A stretch of DNA of 64,000 nt from Bacteroidota bacterium (GTDB lineage: Bacteria; Bacteroidota; Bacteroidia; Sphingobacteriales; Sphingobacteriaceae): positions 37,429 to 101,428 of the forward strand of contig JABDFZ010000001.1 in the NCBI GenBank assembly GCA_013286325.1, read 5' to 3'. Both the position numbers and the translations under genes were made by a program. Below are positions 35,189 to 44,990 of the stretch, one piece after another; the first letter of the stretch is position 1; each line of letters starts with the position of its first letter. The notes beneath the pieces are model-generated. The model was not told where the DNA came from and did no database searches. It saw only the letters and a list, made by a program, of their open reading frames with translations.

Positions 35189-38100
35189 TTACCTCCCTAT
35201 AACAATCTTATTATTATAAACCTTTTGTCCCAACTGGATTTTTAAAACATATACTCCGGCTGGTATAGCCGATACATCTACAACTGTACTAAAATTTCCG
35301 GCAGCAATTGCCTGTGCTTTCTTGTAAACAACCTGGCCTGCCGAGTTTATAATTGAGGTAGTTAAATTAGCATTGGCTTTGGCTGCAAAAATTATATTTA
35401 AGTCGCTACTAGCGGGAACCGGGAATATATCGAGCGCTATATCTGTTTTATTACCCTCGTTAGATGTTATCACATAAACATAATTATCGGATAGTAAGCT
35501 GCAGCCACTTGCCAACGTAACTCCAACCTGGTAATTACCGCTCTGTACAGGAGAGAATGTTGCATTTGTTGCCCCGGTTATAGCCTTCCCGTTTAAATAC
35601 CACTGATTATTGGTTGCAATATTTGAGCTTAAAACAGTACCATTTTGTGTTATAGCAAGCTTGGTGACGGTTACAGGTAACCTGGATACTGAAGGGCAAC
35701 CAGCACTTTTTACCTTAACATCATACAGATAATAATAAAAACCTTTATAATAATTATCATCTCCTGCCGATGTAGCATTATTACCAGTGATACTAAAAAT
35801 ATTGCCTATTGTAAACGGATAGCCCGTTACACCTGCATTACTGCGGTAAATAGTTGCTGTATTGTCGTACACAATATTAATGGTATAGTCTCCTGCTGAA
35901 GGCAATAATAAGTTTAAGTTATAAACCGAGCCCTGGTCGGTAGGGTCATCAGGCTGGCTTCCTGGTTGGGGGTTTGAGCGGTTAGCAACAGCATTTATAG
36001 TAACCGTCGATACGATCTCACCATTTGAATCGGAAACATTAAAAGTTATTTTCCCTGAGTTACCAATATATAAACGGGCGCTTTCAATAATTACCGGGAT
36101 TTGTGTAGTTACTGTAATATACGGTGTAAACTGATCATACCCTCCACCTGTAAATGCAGTTTTTGTGGCCGGGCCAACGCTTCCTTTAAAATCGTTAAGG
36201 CCTGCATAATATGTATTATTAACAGGCGGGGGCGATACTTCAGTAAGCGAACCGTAACCTATTGGTATGGCATCGCCCTCATTCTGATACCATAGCAACT
36301 CACCATCGCCGGAGCCTGATAGCTGGTATTGTTTACTATCAAGGCAATAATAAGCGGCAAGATCTGTTGCCGATGGTGGCGAGCTGATTACAACTGTTTC
36401 GGTTACCTGATTATTGGAGCTAACAGGATCATTAGCAAGATTTGTTGTTGCCGAAATTTTATAGGTCGATCCTGCTACCGCATTAAAAGAAGTGTTAAAG
36501 GTGAAGTTTTCTTGCTCTAATGATTGTAAAGTACCGGTATAAGTTTGCTGCAATGTTGTAACCGTGTTATCGGGTGCTGTAATGGTAACGGTAACCGGTA
36601 TATTGCTTATAGCTGCGCTGCCAAAGTTTTTAATACTTACCGTTACCTGCGTAGCTGCTGAACATGAACCCGAAGCATCGGGACTAACAATGGCTGCAAT
36701 ACCTGCATCAATACTTGTTTGTAAAAATTGTACCCGGTAATCCTGAGTTTCACCTTTAGCATAAGTGCCGCAAGGGGTAATAACCGATGCATCATTTGTT
36801 TCGGCTAATACCACTCGCATTATGCTAAAATTTCCGGGTATCACTGTTGCAGGAACAGTTATGTTGGTTGTAAAAGTACCGGTAGCATTAATAATTCCTG
36901 TTGTTGCTACTAATTCGCTCGCATCAAAAGTACCATCACCATTCCAATCAATGTAAACTTTAGCGGCTTTATTAAAGTTAGCGCCGCAAGTGCCCAGTGT
37001 GATACTTAATGGATAGGTTTTACCTTGCTCAAGCTTAAATGTTAAATCGGTATGATCGGAATATGTGGTACAGCCCGCAGGCTGGGTATAGTTAAGATTT
37101 GCCAGCGTTACGTTATTAACACGCGAGTCGGCATTTGATAACGGAGCTGATGCACAATAAGCGTTGCCACCAACCCCGGTTACTATAAGCGAGTAATCCT
37201 GCATTGAAGATTGCAGGGTACCTTTGTGCGATACAGTTATGGTGTATGTTTTCCCGGTTACCGTCCCGGGTATATAAATTTGCTCAATATTATCTAAAAC
37301 GTTATCGCCTGTTGTTGCCGCTACTGATGGGTTTGCCGGGTTAAGGATCCAGGGCATAAAGGTTGTTGTGCCATCGCTGATGCGTATGTCCAGGTCGTTT
37401 ACCAGCTTAGGTGTACGGTTGTTTATTGTTCCATCCGGAGTGGCCGATCCGGCGGGGTCAGTCCACGATATAGTTGCCATTAAAGGCCCTGCGCCGGATG
37501 CTATAACATTAAAGGTTTGCTTTTGCCCTTGTTGCAATGTATTTTCTTTTATCAGGCTTTTCCCGTCATTGTCTGTTATTGTCTGTGCTGCTTTATGCAT
37601 ATCAAGCAAACCCCATCCATAAATATAATCTGGGCCCACATTGCCTGCATCAATTGCAGTATGGCACACCAATCCTTTAAGCGTTGCTGCCTTCATAAAG
37701 CTATTCCTGCTTTTGTAAGTATAATAATACTCCTGTAACAGGTATAACGATCCGGTTATATTAGGGGCAGCCATTGATGTTCCGGATAAGGTAATATAAG
37801 ATGTAGTACTGCTACTCCCTGTTGACAACACATCCACGCCATCGCCAACAATGTCTGGCTTTATCCTGCCATCATCTGTAGGGCCATAGCTGCTAAAATA
37901 AGCGATGGTTATATTCTTGCTGTTTCCGGGTCCGTTTGGTAAGGGGTTTATTGCGCCTACTGTTAATATATTCTTCGCATTTCCGGTAGTGGCAATAACA
38001 TCGTAACCGCTATTGTCGCTTATTCCGGCGGGGCGTGGCCCCTTATCAACCAGGGTTTGATCTGTTTTGCTATTATACCCGTAATAATCCTGACCAACAG

Positions 38101-38929
38101 CAGGCCCTGTATCAGCACGGCTATTACCCGCCGACTCCACTATTAAATAATAGGGTGCGCTATATGCTATCTTGTCCCAGCTTTGTGTCCGCGAGCCATA
38201 AAAGCCAAAGTTGTAATCAACAGTGTCGCCAGGTAATCCGTACCATTCCCAATGGCTGTTAAGATCATTAAAATACCACCCTGCGGCATCGCCATAGGAG
38301 TGATTGGAGAGCAGCAAGCCAGATGCGGCTGCACTCATCTTTGTTATGTCGTTATCAAAATCGTACGACTGTAGTGTAGCCGCATTAAATGCCATGCCTT
38401 TAGCTGGCGGGTAAACACCTTTTGCTATCATGGTACCGGATACATGCGTGGCATGATCAATTACTCCTGAATTTATATCGTGAATAGTAATTGTTTTTCC
38501 GGCAAACTCCTGGTGCGATGCAAGGACTGAGCCACCATCCCAAATAGCTAATTTGTTATTGAGGGCTGCACTTGATCCGGATAAATTTAAACCAAGCGAT
38601 CCGCCGGGTTGTACTGTATTTGTGCCCGTAGTTGCCGCTGCGGTAGTATTATTATCGGTTTTGAGATATATGGGAAACCCAAGACTATTTACTCCCTGCA
38701 AAGAAAGCATTCCTCCTTTTTTTGTTTTCCTGCGGATGGCCCACCCCTTGTTTTTGGCCATTGACAATGCCCTCTGATAACCACTTTGGTAGGAATTGTT
38801 CAATTTGGCAGAAAAATCGGTAAGTTCCTTTTTCTTCGCGTCGCTGACAGGAATTTGCTGACCAAAAGTTTGATCCGCTAAACACAGCAATAAAAATGGG
38901 AAGACAATTGCTGCGTAAAGTTTATTCAT
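35189..38929 (-). CDS. Giant S8 (subtilisin-like) protease with GEVED and T9SS type A sorting domain
   Basis: The 1246-residue protein has a signal peptide (residues 1-23, ending FGQ) and an S8 domain with the full triad: D131 (AIWDGG), H159 (HATHVSGT) and S385 (LSGTSMAAPN). A P-domain-like beta region follows. About residues 590-740 form a GEVED domain (YIDWNGDGTFDASELV), then CARDB/Ig-like beta modules. The last ~80 residues are a T9SS type A sorting domain (DIFPVPASSDLNI... GVYVLKIQLGQKVYNNKIVI). It is secreted through T9SS and likely surface-attached or released to digest proteins. Its start region faces the 52-bp palindrome. Confidence 0.92.
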   Translation of the reverse strand: MNKLYAAIVFPFLLLCLADQTFGQQIPVSDAKKKELTDFSAKLNNSYQSGYQRALSMAKNKGWAIRRKTKKGGMLSLQGVNSLGFPIYLKTDNNTTAAATTGTNTVQPGGSLGLNLSGSSAALNNKLAIWDGGSVLASHQEFAGKTITIHDINSGVIDHATHVSGTMIAKGVYPPAKGMAFNAATLQSYDFDNDITKMSAAASGLLLSNHSYGDAAGWYFNDLNSHWEWYGLPGDTVDYNFGFYGSRTQSWDKIAYSAPYYLIVESAGNSRADTGPAVGQDYYGYNSKTDQTLVDKGPRPAGISDNSGYDVIATTGNAKNILTVGAINPLPNGPGNSKNITIAYFSSYGPTDDGRIKPDIVGDGVDVLSTGSSSTTSYITLSGTSMAAPNITGSLYLLQEYYYTYKSRNSFMKAATLKGLVCHTAIDAGNVGPDYIYGWGLLDMHKAAQTITDNDGKSLIKENTLQQGQKQTFNVIASGAGPLMATISWTDPAGSATPDGTINNRTPKLVNDLDIRISDGTTTFMPWILNPANPSVAATTGDNVLDNIEQIYIPGTVTGKTYTITVSHKGTLQSSMQDYSLIVTGVGGNAYCASAPLSNADSRVNNVTLANLNYTQPAGCTTYSDHTDLTFKLEQGKTYPLSITLGTCGANFNKAAKVYIDWNGDGTFDASELVATTGIINATGTFTTNITVPATVIPGNFSIMRVVLAETNDASVITPCGTYAKGETQDYRVQFLQTSIDAGIAAIVSPDASGSCSAATQVTVSIKNFGSAAISNIPVTVTITAPDNTVTTLQQTYTGTLQSLEQENFTFNTSFNAVAGSTYKISATTNLANDPVSSNNQVTETVVISSPPSATDLAAYYCLDSKQYQLSGSGDGELLWYQNEGDAIPIGYGSLTEVSPPPVNNTYYAGLNDFKGSVGPATKTAFTGGGYDQFTPYITVTTQIPVIIESARLYIGNSGKITFNVSDSNGEIVSTVTINAVANRSNPQPGSQPDDPTDQGSVYNLNLLLPSAGDYTINIVYDNTATIYRSNAGVTGYPFTIGNIFSITGNNATSAGDDNYYKGFYYYLYDVKVKSAGCPSVSRLPVTVTKLAITQNGTVLSSNIATNNQWYLNGKAITGATNATFSPVQSGNYQVGVTLASGCSLLSDNYVYVITSNEGNKTDIALDIFPVPASSDLNIIFAAKANANLTTSIINSAGQVVYKKAQAIAAGNFSTVVDVSAIPAGVYVLKIQLGQKVYNNKIVIGR

Positions 38930-39023
38930 GTTATATTTTTAGTAAGATACAGGCTAAATATAATGCATTCCTGTTAAAACACGTTTTTGTTTTTTATAAT
39001 GCGCTAAAAAATTTGTTTTGTGT

Positions 39024-39075
39024 GTATATAACTAAGTGAATGGGAAATATATTTCCCATTCACTTAGTTATATAC
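39024..39075. repeat. Perfect 52-bp palindrome with no spacer
   Basis: I checked every pair from the centre (39049/39050) outward: 26 of 26 base pairs match and the 27th fails. The centre is GGGAAATATATTTCCC, and the arms contain AACTAAGTGAATGGG. There is no U-tract and no loop. Confidence 0.95.
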
Positions 39076-39167
39076 CTCCTGTTTATAGCCAAATCTACCT
39101 CGGCGCATATTTTGTTTAATCAATATTTGAAAAAACCGTTGTTCCAATATGGGAAGAGTTGTTTTTT

Positions 39168-39189
39168 AAGGGGAATTAACCCCTTTTTT
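39168..39189 (+). terminator. Intrinsic terminator-like hairpin in the divergent gap
   Basis: AAGGGG-AATTAA-CCCCTT is followed by TTTT on the plus strand. No plus-strand gene precedes it, so it could end an unannotated short RNA starting near the palindrome, or be chance. Confidence 0.35.
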
Positions 39190-39384
39190 AAAAAGCTTAT
39201 TCTGTATGGGAATAATTGCAACCAATTGATCTTCATTGCGTATAAGCCGCTCGTTGTTAATTTAAGTAACAAATAAGGAAACCTTAAGTCTTCATAATTA
39301 ATAAGTGTTAGCAATCAATGTTGGCAACTATCCTATTGTTAATGATTAACTGTTAATATGATGTTATGTTGGTTACCTAAATGT

Positions 39385-39392
39385 TAATTTTG
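39385..39392 (+). promoter_or_regulatory. -7 promoter element (TAATTTTG)
   Basis: TAATTTTG matches TAnnTTTG 23 nt before the TTG start at 39416. A TTG at 39369 is only 13 nt upstream, so the -33 element is unclear. Confidence 0.4.
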
Positions 39393-39415
39393 AACTCTAA
39401 TTTTTTGATAAACTA

Positions 39416-42400
39416 TTGAGAACGATACTAATAAAAACATCCCTATTAGGGATTGTTTTGTGTTTTATGGTCGCAAAGGCCGGCGCACAAAGATATATGA
39501 GTGATACTTACGGGTATTCGTGTTATAATTACTTTGATAATATTAATGTAAGCTCAACGGTTGGCGGCACAACAACCAACTCAAGTACGGCTAATGTATA
39601 TGCACCGGGATTTCTCCCCGATCCGGACGTATCCGCAAATAACACATCTGTTGTAGTTTCATCAGCAGCCATAAACAATTTAACATTGTCGGCCACCGGG
39701 AGATGCTTAACTTCCAAATACCAGGCTACTCCTAAATCTGTTTATGTAAATAACATCAACGGTGCGGATGCGGCAACCTATGCACCTTTAAATAGCAATG
39801 ACTGGGAATGGTCGTTTTTGTTTAAATCGAACCTGGCAAGCGGCACTTATCCTTCATCAGCACCTCAAAATGCGGCAATTACTTCAAGCACTGCAAATTC
39901 ATGGCGTTATTGGCTGCATGCCACTACCTCTACCATAAGCAGCAGTACACAAGGTTTTTACGTTACACAAACCAGTGATGGTTACCTGCGGGTTTATGTT
40001 CAGAATGGCAGCGGCACAACAGCGCAGCTTATACAAAGCAATGCGGCATTACCAAACGGGGTTACTTATTGTATAAAGATACAGCGACTTACAGGTGGCT
40101 ACTGGAAAATGTATATAGACCCTTACACCGCATCAGTAACCCAGGCTAAAACGTTACAGACATCAAATACAAACAGCGATAATCAGACAATTTCACTTAC
40201 GTATACTAACTCCGTATTGGAAGCCGAAAATAAATCGGGAAGCGACGGCGCTTTTCAGTTTGATGAAATGCATATGTATACCCGCTATGCAAGTTTTACC
40301 GGTATAGCCAGTACAGCAAACGGTGTAACCCCCTCCCCCTTATATGCGGGCGAAGGAACGGTGATATTATATGGCGAACAAATACAAATGCGTGGCAACT
40401 ATGAGCTTGGCGGGCAAATTTATTTCGGCAAAAATGATACTGGTTACCCGGAAGGGAACCTTAATGGTACAGCCACGCTTTATAAAACCAGCAGCAGCAC
40501 TTTCAGCACATCTACAGGTACTGCTATAACAACCCTGAGCCTTAGCGGCGGCGGTATTGGCGGAACCTCGTCTGCAGCAGGTGCCTCTTTAAGCGACACT
40601 TATGTATCAGCAGGCAATACTGATGGAACATTAACAACTACAGGGTATTATTTTATTACAACTACCGTAAATGCTTCCATTGCTTCCTATAACATCACAG
40701 GCGTATCAATGGCGTTTACCGGGAATGTGCAGGTATACGATAATGCAAAAAATAACAGCCCGATTGTTAATACCAGCTCGGCCGGAACAACCACATCGAA
40801 CATTTACTTTGCAGGTGTTTATGACTGGAACGGATCTACAAGCGTAAATACGCAAACAGCCGCAAATTGGACGCCCAATGGTGTGCCAGGTGCAACAGAT
40901 TATGCGCGCATAGGTTATATTGATTATTCATCGCCATACAACCAACCAACTGTATCAACAACTTCAACTATTTATAATATAATAATAGGCCCATACCGCA
41001 ACCCTAAAATAACCATAGCCGCGGGAAAAACTTTAACAATTGCTGCCGGTTTCGCTGTTAACACTGCAACTACGGCAAGTATATCGGGCCCGGGTACGTT
41101 AATATTAACTGGCACATCTACCGTAAACGGAACAGCCAGCTTTACAATTAACCCAACTGGTGTGTTGAGCCTTGCTAATAACAGCAGCACTTTAACCGTA
41201 AATGGCAGCGCTACGTTTACCCTTGCTTCGGATACTACGGGCACAGCAACTGTAACCGCCATACCATCCGGTGGTACGGCAGCTATAAACGGAATTGTTA
41301 CTGTACAACGCTTTTTACAAGGCAGCCCTACTTACGATAACGTAAAAAAACGCTGGCTCGCACGTAGCTACAGGATACTATCATCTGCAGTGAATGAGGG
41401 AGCTGATGTTAATGGCAACTATCCTTATAGCTTAAACTATCTTGGAGCAAAAACTATTATTACCGATTGTGTTTCAACTTATTCATCAACGCCCGGCAAC
41501 CCTAGCCTATACTTGTATAGCGATAAGTATACACCGAGTAATGCAAGCTTCACAAGCGGGAACTTTATTGGCGTTACCAATATAAGCAGTACAATAGCAT
41601 CGGGTACTATATCAACAACAGACGCTACTAACAGTACCGGTAAAATTTATGTCGGAGGTGGCTTCCTGATGTATTTCAGGGGTGATAAGGTTATACATAT
41701 TACAGGCAGCCCGAGCAAAACATCTTATCCTTATGTATCGCCGGAAGGTGTGGTTTTTAGCGCCACAGGATATTTAAATCAGGGGACCTATTCGGTAAAA
41801 TCGTGGACAGGTGATGCAGGTTTAATGTTTAACACTTCAAACTATCCAAATAATAGTAGTATACAGGGCTTTAATATGGTCGGCAACCCTTATCCGAGCT
41901 CTATTGATTGGTCGTTATTCAGTAACACCGATCCATCAGCACCTATATATGGATATCATGTAGACCCAACCGTTTATATTTTTAATCCCCGCACAAACAA
42001 CTATGATACATATAATGCAGGTTCGAACCAGCATACAGGGAGCGCAACCAATATTATACCAAGCGGCCAGGGCTTTTTTGTTAGGGCCACCGACCTCTCG
42101 CCAACCCTAACCTTCCGCGAAAGCGCTAAAATCACCTCACAGGTTACCAGCTCTAACTTATTAATGGGCGTACCTGCCGGGCAAAATGTTACTTCGCAAT
42201 TTCTGAGATTAAAATTATCTGCCGATTCATTGAACGATAATGATATTGTTATCGGGTTTAAGTCTACAGCTACAACAAAGTATAACGGTTTTGAGGATTC
42301 AAAATTCCTTTCAGGCTCCGGGGCAATTGTAAGTCTATCAAGTTTTTCAACCGACAGTATCCCCGTTCAATTGTCCATAAATTTTTTGCCATTGCCTAAG

Positions 42401-43264
42401 CAAACACAACAGATAATAAGGCTGAATACGAAAACTACCCTATCAGGTACGCTTACATTGCAAAGAACCGAACTAAGTGCATTACCACCCATTTATGAGG
42501 TATGGCTGATGGACAACTATAAAAAGGATTCGCTGGATCTGCGCAATAATGCAACTTATACATTTAATGCAGATCAGGCAGATACCGCAAGCTTCGGAAA
42601 AAACCGTTTTCAGGTAATTATCAGGCAAAACCAGGCATTGGGTGTACATTTATTAGACTTTACTGCTGTAAAAGCATCCGGCGGGGCACAAATTGCCTGG
42701 AAGACTGAAAATGAGCAGAACTATACCAATTTTACTGTAGAGAGAAGTACTGACAATGGCGTAACGTTTGATGTATTAGGTGGCTCTTTGTCCAATTCAC
42801 AAGGTATTTACAGCTTCCTTGATAAAAACCCTGCCAATACAGTTGACCGGTACCGCCTGAAGATAGAAGACCTGAATGGTATTATTACCTATTCGAAAGT
42901 AATTGCATTAACTTATGGCGCTGCAGCTAATGCTATTGCAAGCAGTAACATTAATGTTTACCCTAATCCGGCAAGCGGTGTTTTAAATTTATCTATCAAA
43001 ACTAATAGCAACTCGCCCACTATTTTGTCGGGATTGCAAAATATAAACAAAAATCCTGTGTTAGGGAACCCTCAAAGTGGCCAGTCGCCATCATACGCTA
43101 TTAAAATAATAAGCATTTCGGGAACTGTTGTAAAAACTGCAAACTCATCGCAAACTGACTGGCAGGATAATGTAAGTACTCTTTTGCCTGGTACTTATAT
43201 TATACAGGTAATAAATAACAACGATAAAACTCTGGTAGGAAAAACCACCTTTGTAAAAATATAA
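39416..43264 (+). CDS. Giant T9SS type A-sorted surface protein of unknown function
   Basis: The 1282-residue protein has a signal peptide MRTILIKTSLLGIVLCFMVA then KAGAQ. The only start in register with it is TTG at 39416. The body is Ser/Thr/Asn/Gly-rich with beta repeats (TLTIAAGFAVNTATTASISG, then GPGTLILTGTSTV, of the filamentous/adhesin type seen in Bacteroidota cargo). A late segment LLDFTAVKASGGAQIAWKTE is common just before sorting domains. It ends with a T9SS type A domain (NVYPNPASGVLNL ... GTYIIQVINNNDKTLVGKTT) that carries an unusual insert (SGLQNINKNPVLGNPQSGQ). It is probably exported by T9SS and displayed on the surface, perhaps for adhesion or glycan binding. Confidence 0.82.
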   Translation: MRTILIKTSLLGIVLCFMVAKAGAQRYMSDTYGYSCYNYFDNINVSSTVGGTTTNSSTANVYAPGFLPDPDVSANNTSVVVSSAAINNLTLSATGRCLTSKYQATPKSVYVNNINGADAATYAPLNSNDWEWSFLFKSNLASGTYPSSAPQNAAITSSTANSWRYWLHATTSTISSSTQGFYVTQTSDGYLRVYVQNGSGTTAQLIQSNAALPNGVTYCIKIQRLTGGYWKMYIDPYTASVTQAKTLQTSNTNSDNQTISLTYTNSVLEAENKSGSDGAFQFDEMHMYTRYASFTGIASTANGVTPSPLYAGEGTVILYGEQIQMRGNYELGGQIYFGKNDTGYPEGNLNGTATLYKTSSSTFSTSTGTAITTLSLSGGGIGGTSSAAGASLSDTYVSAGNTDGTLTTTGYYFITTTVNASIASYNITGVSMAFTGNVQVYDNAKNNSPIVNTSSAGTTTSNIYFAGVYDWNGSTSVNTQTAANWTPNGVPGATDYARIGYIDYSSPYNQPTVSTTSTIYNIIIGPYRNPKITIAAGKTLTIAAGFAVNTATTASISGPGTLILTGTSTVNGTASFTINPTGVLSLANNSSTLTVNGSATFTLASDTTGTATVTAIPSGGTAAINGIVTVQRFLQGSPTYDNVKKRWLARSYRILSSAVNEGADVNGNYPYSLNYLGAKTIITDCVSTYSSTPGNPSLYLYSDKYTPSNASFTSGNFIGVTNISSTIASGTISTTDATNSTGKIYVGGGFLMYFRGDKVIHITGSPSKTSYPYVSPEGVVFSATGYLNQGTYSVKSWTGDAGLMFNTSNYPNNSSIQGFNMVGNPYPSSIDWSLFSNTDPSAPIYGYHVDPTVYIFNPRTNNYDTYNAGSNQHTGSATNIIPSGQGFFVRATDLSPTLTFRESAKITSQVTSSNLLMGVPAGQNVTSQFLRLKLSADSLNDNDIVIGFKSTATTKYNGFEDSKFLSGSGAIVSLSSFSTDSIPVQLSINFLPLPKQTQQIIRLNTKTTLSGTLTLQRTELSALPPIYEVWLMDNYKKDSLDLRNNATYTFNADQADTASFGKNRFQVIIRQNQALGVHLLDFTAVKASGGAQIAWKTENEQNYTNFTVERSTDNGVTFDVLGGSLSNSQGIYSFLDKNPANTVDRYRLKIEDLNGIITYSKVIALTYGAAANAIASSNINVYPNPASGVLNLSIKTNSNSPTILSGLQNINKNPVLGNPQSGQSPSYAIKIISISGTVVKTANSSQTDWQDNVSTLLPGTYIIQVINNNDKTLVGKTTFVKI

Positions 43265-43312
43265 TTGAGAATTGGGGGAAGAAAGCACAATCAAGAGTAA
43301 AGAATCAAAATG

Positions 43313-43362
43313 ATCAATATAACCTATCATATACAAATCTGCATGTGATGGGTTATATTGAT
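43313..43362. terminator. Bidirectional terminator hairpin
   Basis: ATCAATATAACCTATCA and TGATGGGTTATATTGAT are 17-nt arms with a single mismatch, between the convergent T9SS protein and oxidoreductase genes. Just upstream, AATCAAGAGTAAAGAATCAA uses the 4062/60085 word family. Confidence 0.75.
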
Positions 43363-43421
43363 TTGACATCCTTACTATTTTAAGCTCCAATGCCAGGTTC
43401 TTATTTTGAATGGTTTTCTAC

Positions 43422-44813
43422 TCAAACTACCTTCATATTCTCCGCATCCCAGTGGATCACTTTATTTTGAAAATAGCTTTCGTTGCAGGCTAACGCAGGT
43501 GCTGCTGCTCTAAAACCAAATACTGCATCTTCCACAACTGGTTTGCCATTGCGGATAGCATCCATAAAATTGGCAAAGTGATCGTTTGACGAGTTATACC
43601 CATCCGGTGAATGATAGGTTACTCCCGGAAGGCTTGGCGCTTTCTGATCAGTTGCAGAGTACTTTTTATTATAATCGTCCATCAACGCTTTTTGCATGGC
43701 TTCGGGGTAGGTATAAAACGAATCCCAACCGCCGATGCCCGGAGCCACCGGCATTTTATTTTTTCGTATAGTAAAACCCTGGTCGTCATCAAGCTCAATC
43801 ACACCTTCAGAACCTATTATTTTGGTTGAAGATCTTTCACCTTCTCCACTTATAAAATTCACCCTCAGGTTTGCCTGGAAAGCCGGATGCTCTTTAGTTG
43901 CGGGGTATTCAATTACAGCGCTCATTACATCGGGCACATTTCTGCCGTCTTTCCAGTAATACGTCCCTCCTATTGAAAATATCTTATCAGGTCCTTTAGA
44001 GTTTGTTATAAAATGGATGCCAGTTAACAGATGAACAAAAAGATCGCCTGCCACACCTGTACCGTATTCTCTATAATTACGCCACCTGAAAAACCGGTTA
44101 CTTTCATAAGGTAATTTTGTTTTTTCATTGGCTTGGAAACGGTCCCACCCTACAGTTTGCAATCCAGCATCAAGCGGAATAGTATATTGCCATGCACCAA
44201 GCGCATTTTGGCGATTAAAGGATGCTTCTACTGTATTGATCTGCCCTATTGCTCCCGATTGATAAAGTTCTTTTGCTTTTTGAAAAGCCAGGCTGCTTAC
44301 CCGTTGGCTTCCAACCTGGAAAACTGCCTTGGTTTCCTGTTGGGTTTTTATTTCGCCCAAGCCTTCACTTAAATAATGCACCATGGGTTTTTCGCTGTAA
44401 ACAGCTTTGCCCTTACGCATGGCGGCGTTAGCTATAGTACTGTGCCAGTTATCGCTGGTTGCCACAATAATCGCATCCACATCTTTGCGGTCGATTATTT
44501 CATGATAATCAGCAGTGGTAAAAATATTTGCCCCATAAATTTCTTTGGCTCGCTGCAATCTCCCCTGGTACAGATCGCAACAGGCAACGAGCTCAACTCC
44601 CAGACAAGTGAGCGCGGCGCGGGTATCATTAAATCCCATAATCCCCATCCCTACTGTGGCAATCCTGATCTTATCATTCGGACTATATCGTTTTTCTGCT
44701 TGTAGAATCCTTCTTTCATGATCCTCCATAGCTGCAAAACCTGAAAGTGAGGCCGAAGTAAGCACAATGGTACTGCCCAGCTGTTTAATGAATTTTCTGC
44801 GATCGGATGCCAT
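43422..44813 (-). CDS. Gfo/Idh/MocA family oxidoreductase with Tat-like signal
   Basis: The 463-residue protein starts MASDRRKFIKQLGSTIVLTS, a twin-arginine-type signal. It then has the Rossmann motif (IRIATVGMGIMGFNDTRAAL), the family motif EKPMVHYLSEGLG (EKP) and the C-terminal alpha/beta domain (GTGVAGDLFVHLLTGIHFI, HSPDGYNSSNDHFANFMDAI). These NAD(P)-dependent enzymes act on sugars or sugar derivatives. It is divergent from the GH20 gene, so both may work on amino-sugar or glycan breakdown in the periplasm. The substrate is unknown. Confidence 0.9.
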   Translation of the reverse strand: MASDRRKFIKQLGSTIVLTSASLSGFAAMEDHERRILQAEKRYSPNDKIRIATVGMGIMGFNDTRAALTCLGVELVACCDLYQGRLQRAKEIYGANIFTTADYHEIIDRKDVDAIIVATSDNWHSTIANAAMRKGKAVYSEKPMVHYLSEGLGEIKTQQETKAVFQVGSQRVSSLAFQKAKELYQSGAIGQINTVEASFNRQNALGAWQYTIPLDAGLQTVGWDRFQANEKTKLPYESNRFFRWRNYREYGTGVAGDLFVHLLTGIHFITNSKGPDKIFSIGGTYYWKDGRNVPDVMSAVIEYPATKEHPAFQANLRVNFISGEGERSSTKIIGSEGVIELDDDQGFTIRKNKMPVAPGIGGWDSFYTYPEAMQKALMDDYNKKYSATDQKAPSLPGVTYHSPDGYNSSNDHFANFMDAIRNGKPVVEDAVFGFRAAAPALACNESYFQNKVIHWDAENMKVV

Positions 44814-44990
44814 AATTTTTGGTTTTAGGAGTTGTAATTGGTTAATGCAAGATAAGAATTAGTTGATTCAACTCATCAATCTGATATTACTTAATCAATA
44901 ATTTAAATGAAATCACTTTTTAATATTATTTAAAAAGTATAATTTGCATGCAGATATCTCCTTCCAGTAAAATCCATTATTGAATTAAAC

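Larger units (their letters stand above)
38930..39415. other. 486-nt divergent control region between two T9SS cargo genes
   Basis: It contains a perfect 52-bp palindrome (39024-39075), a plus-strand terminator-like hairpin (39168-39189), two copies of TATGGGAAxAxTTG at about 39148 and 39205, and a TAATTTTG box before the right gene. No convincing ORF was found. The 78-codon ORF at 39040-39276 starts inside the palindrome and looks random. Confidence 0.65.

Noticed and set aside
39040-39276. 78-codon ORF in the divergent gap
   Set aside because: It begins inside the 52-bp palindrome and its residues look like random AT-rich translation with no signal or motif; listed as gap content only.
40972-41262. 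96-codon minus-strand ORF with valine-rich hydrophobic sequence
   Set aside because: It is antisense to the Ser/Thr-rich repetitive part of the giant T9SS protein; hydrophobic shadows are expected opposite such codon use.
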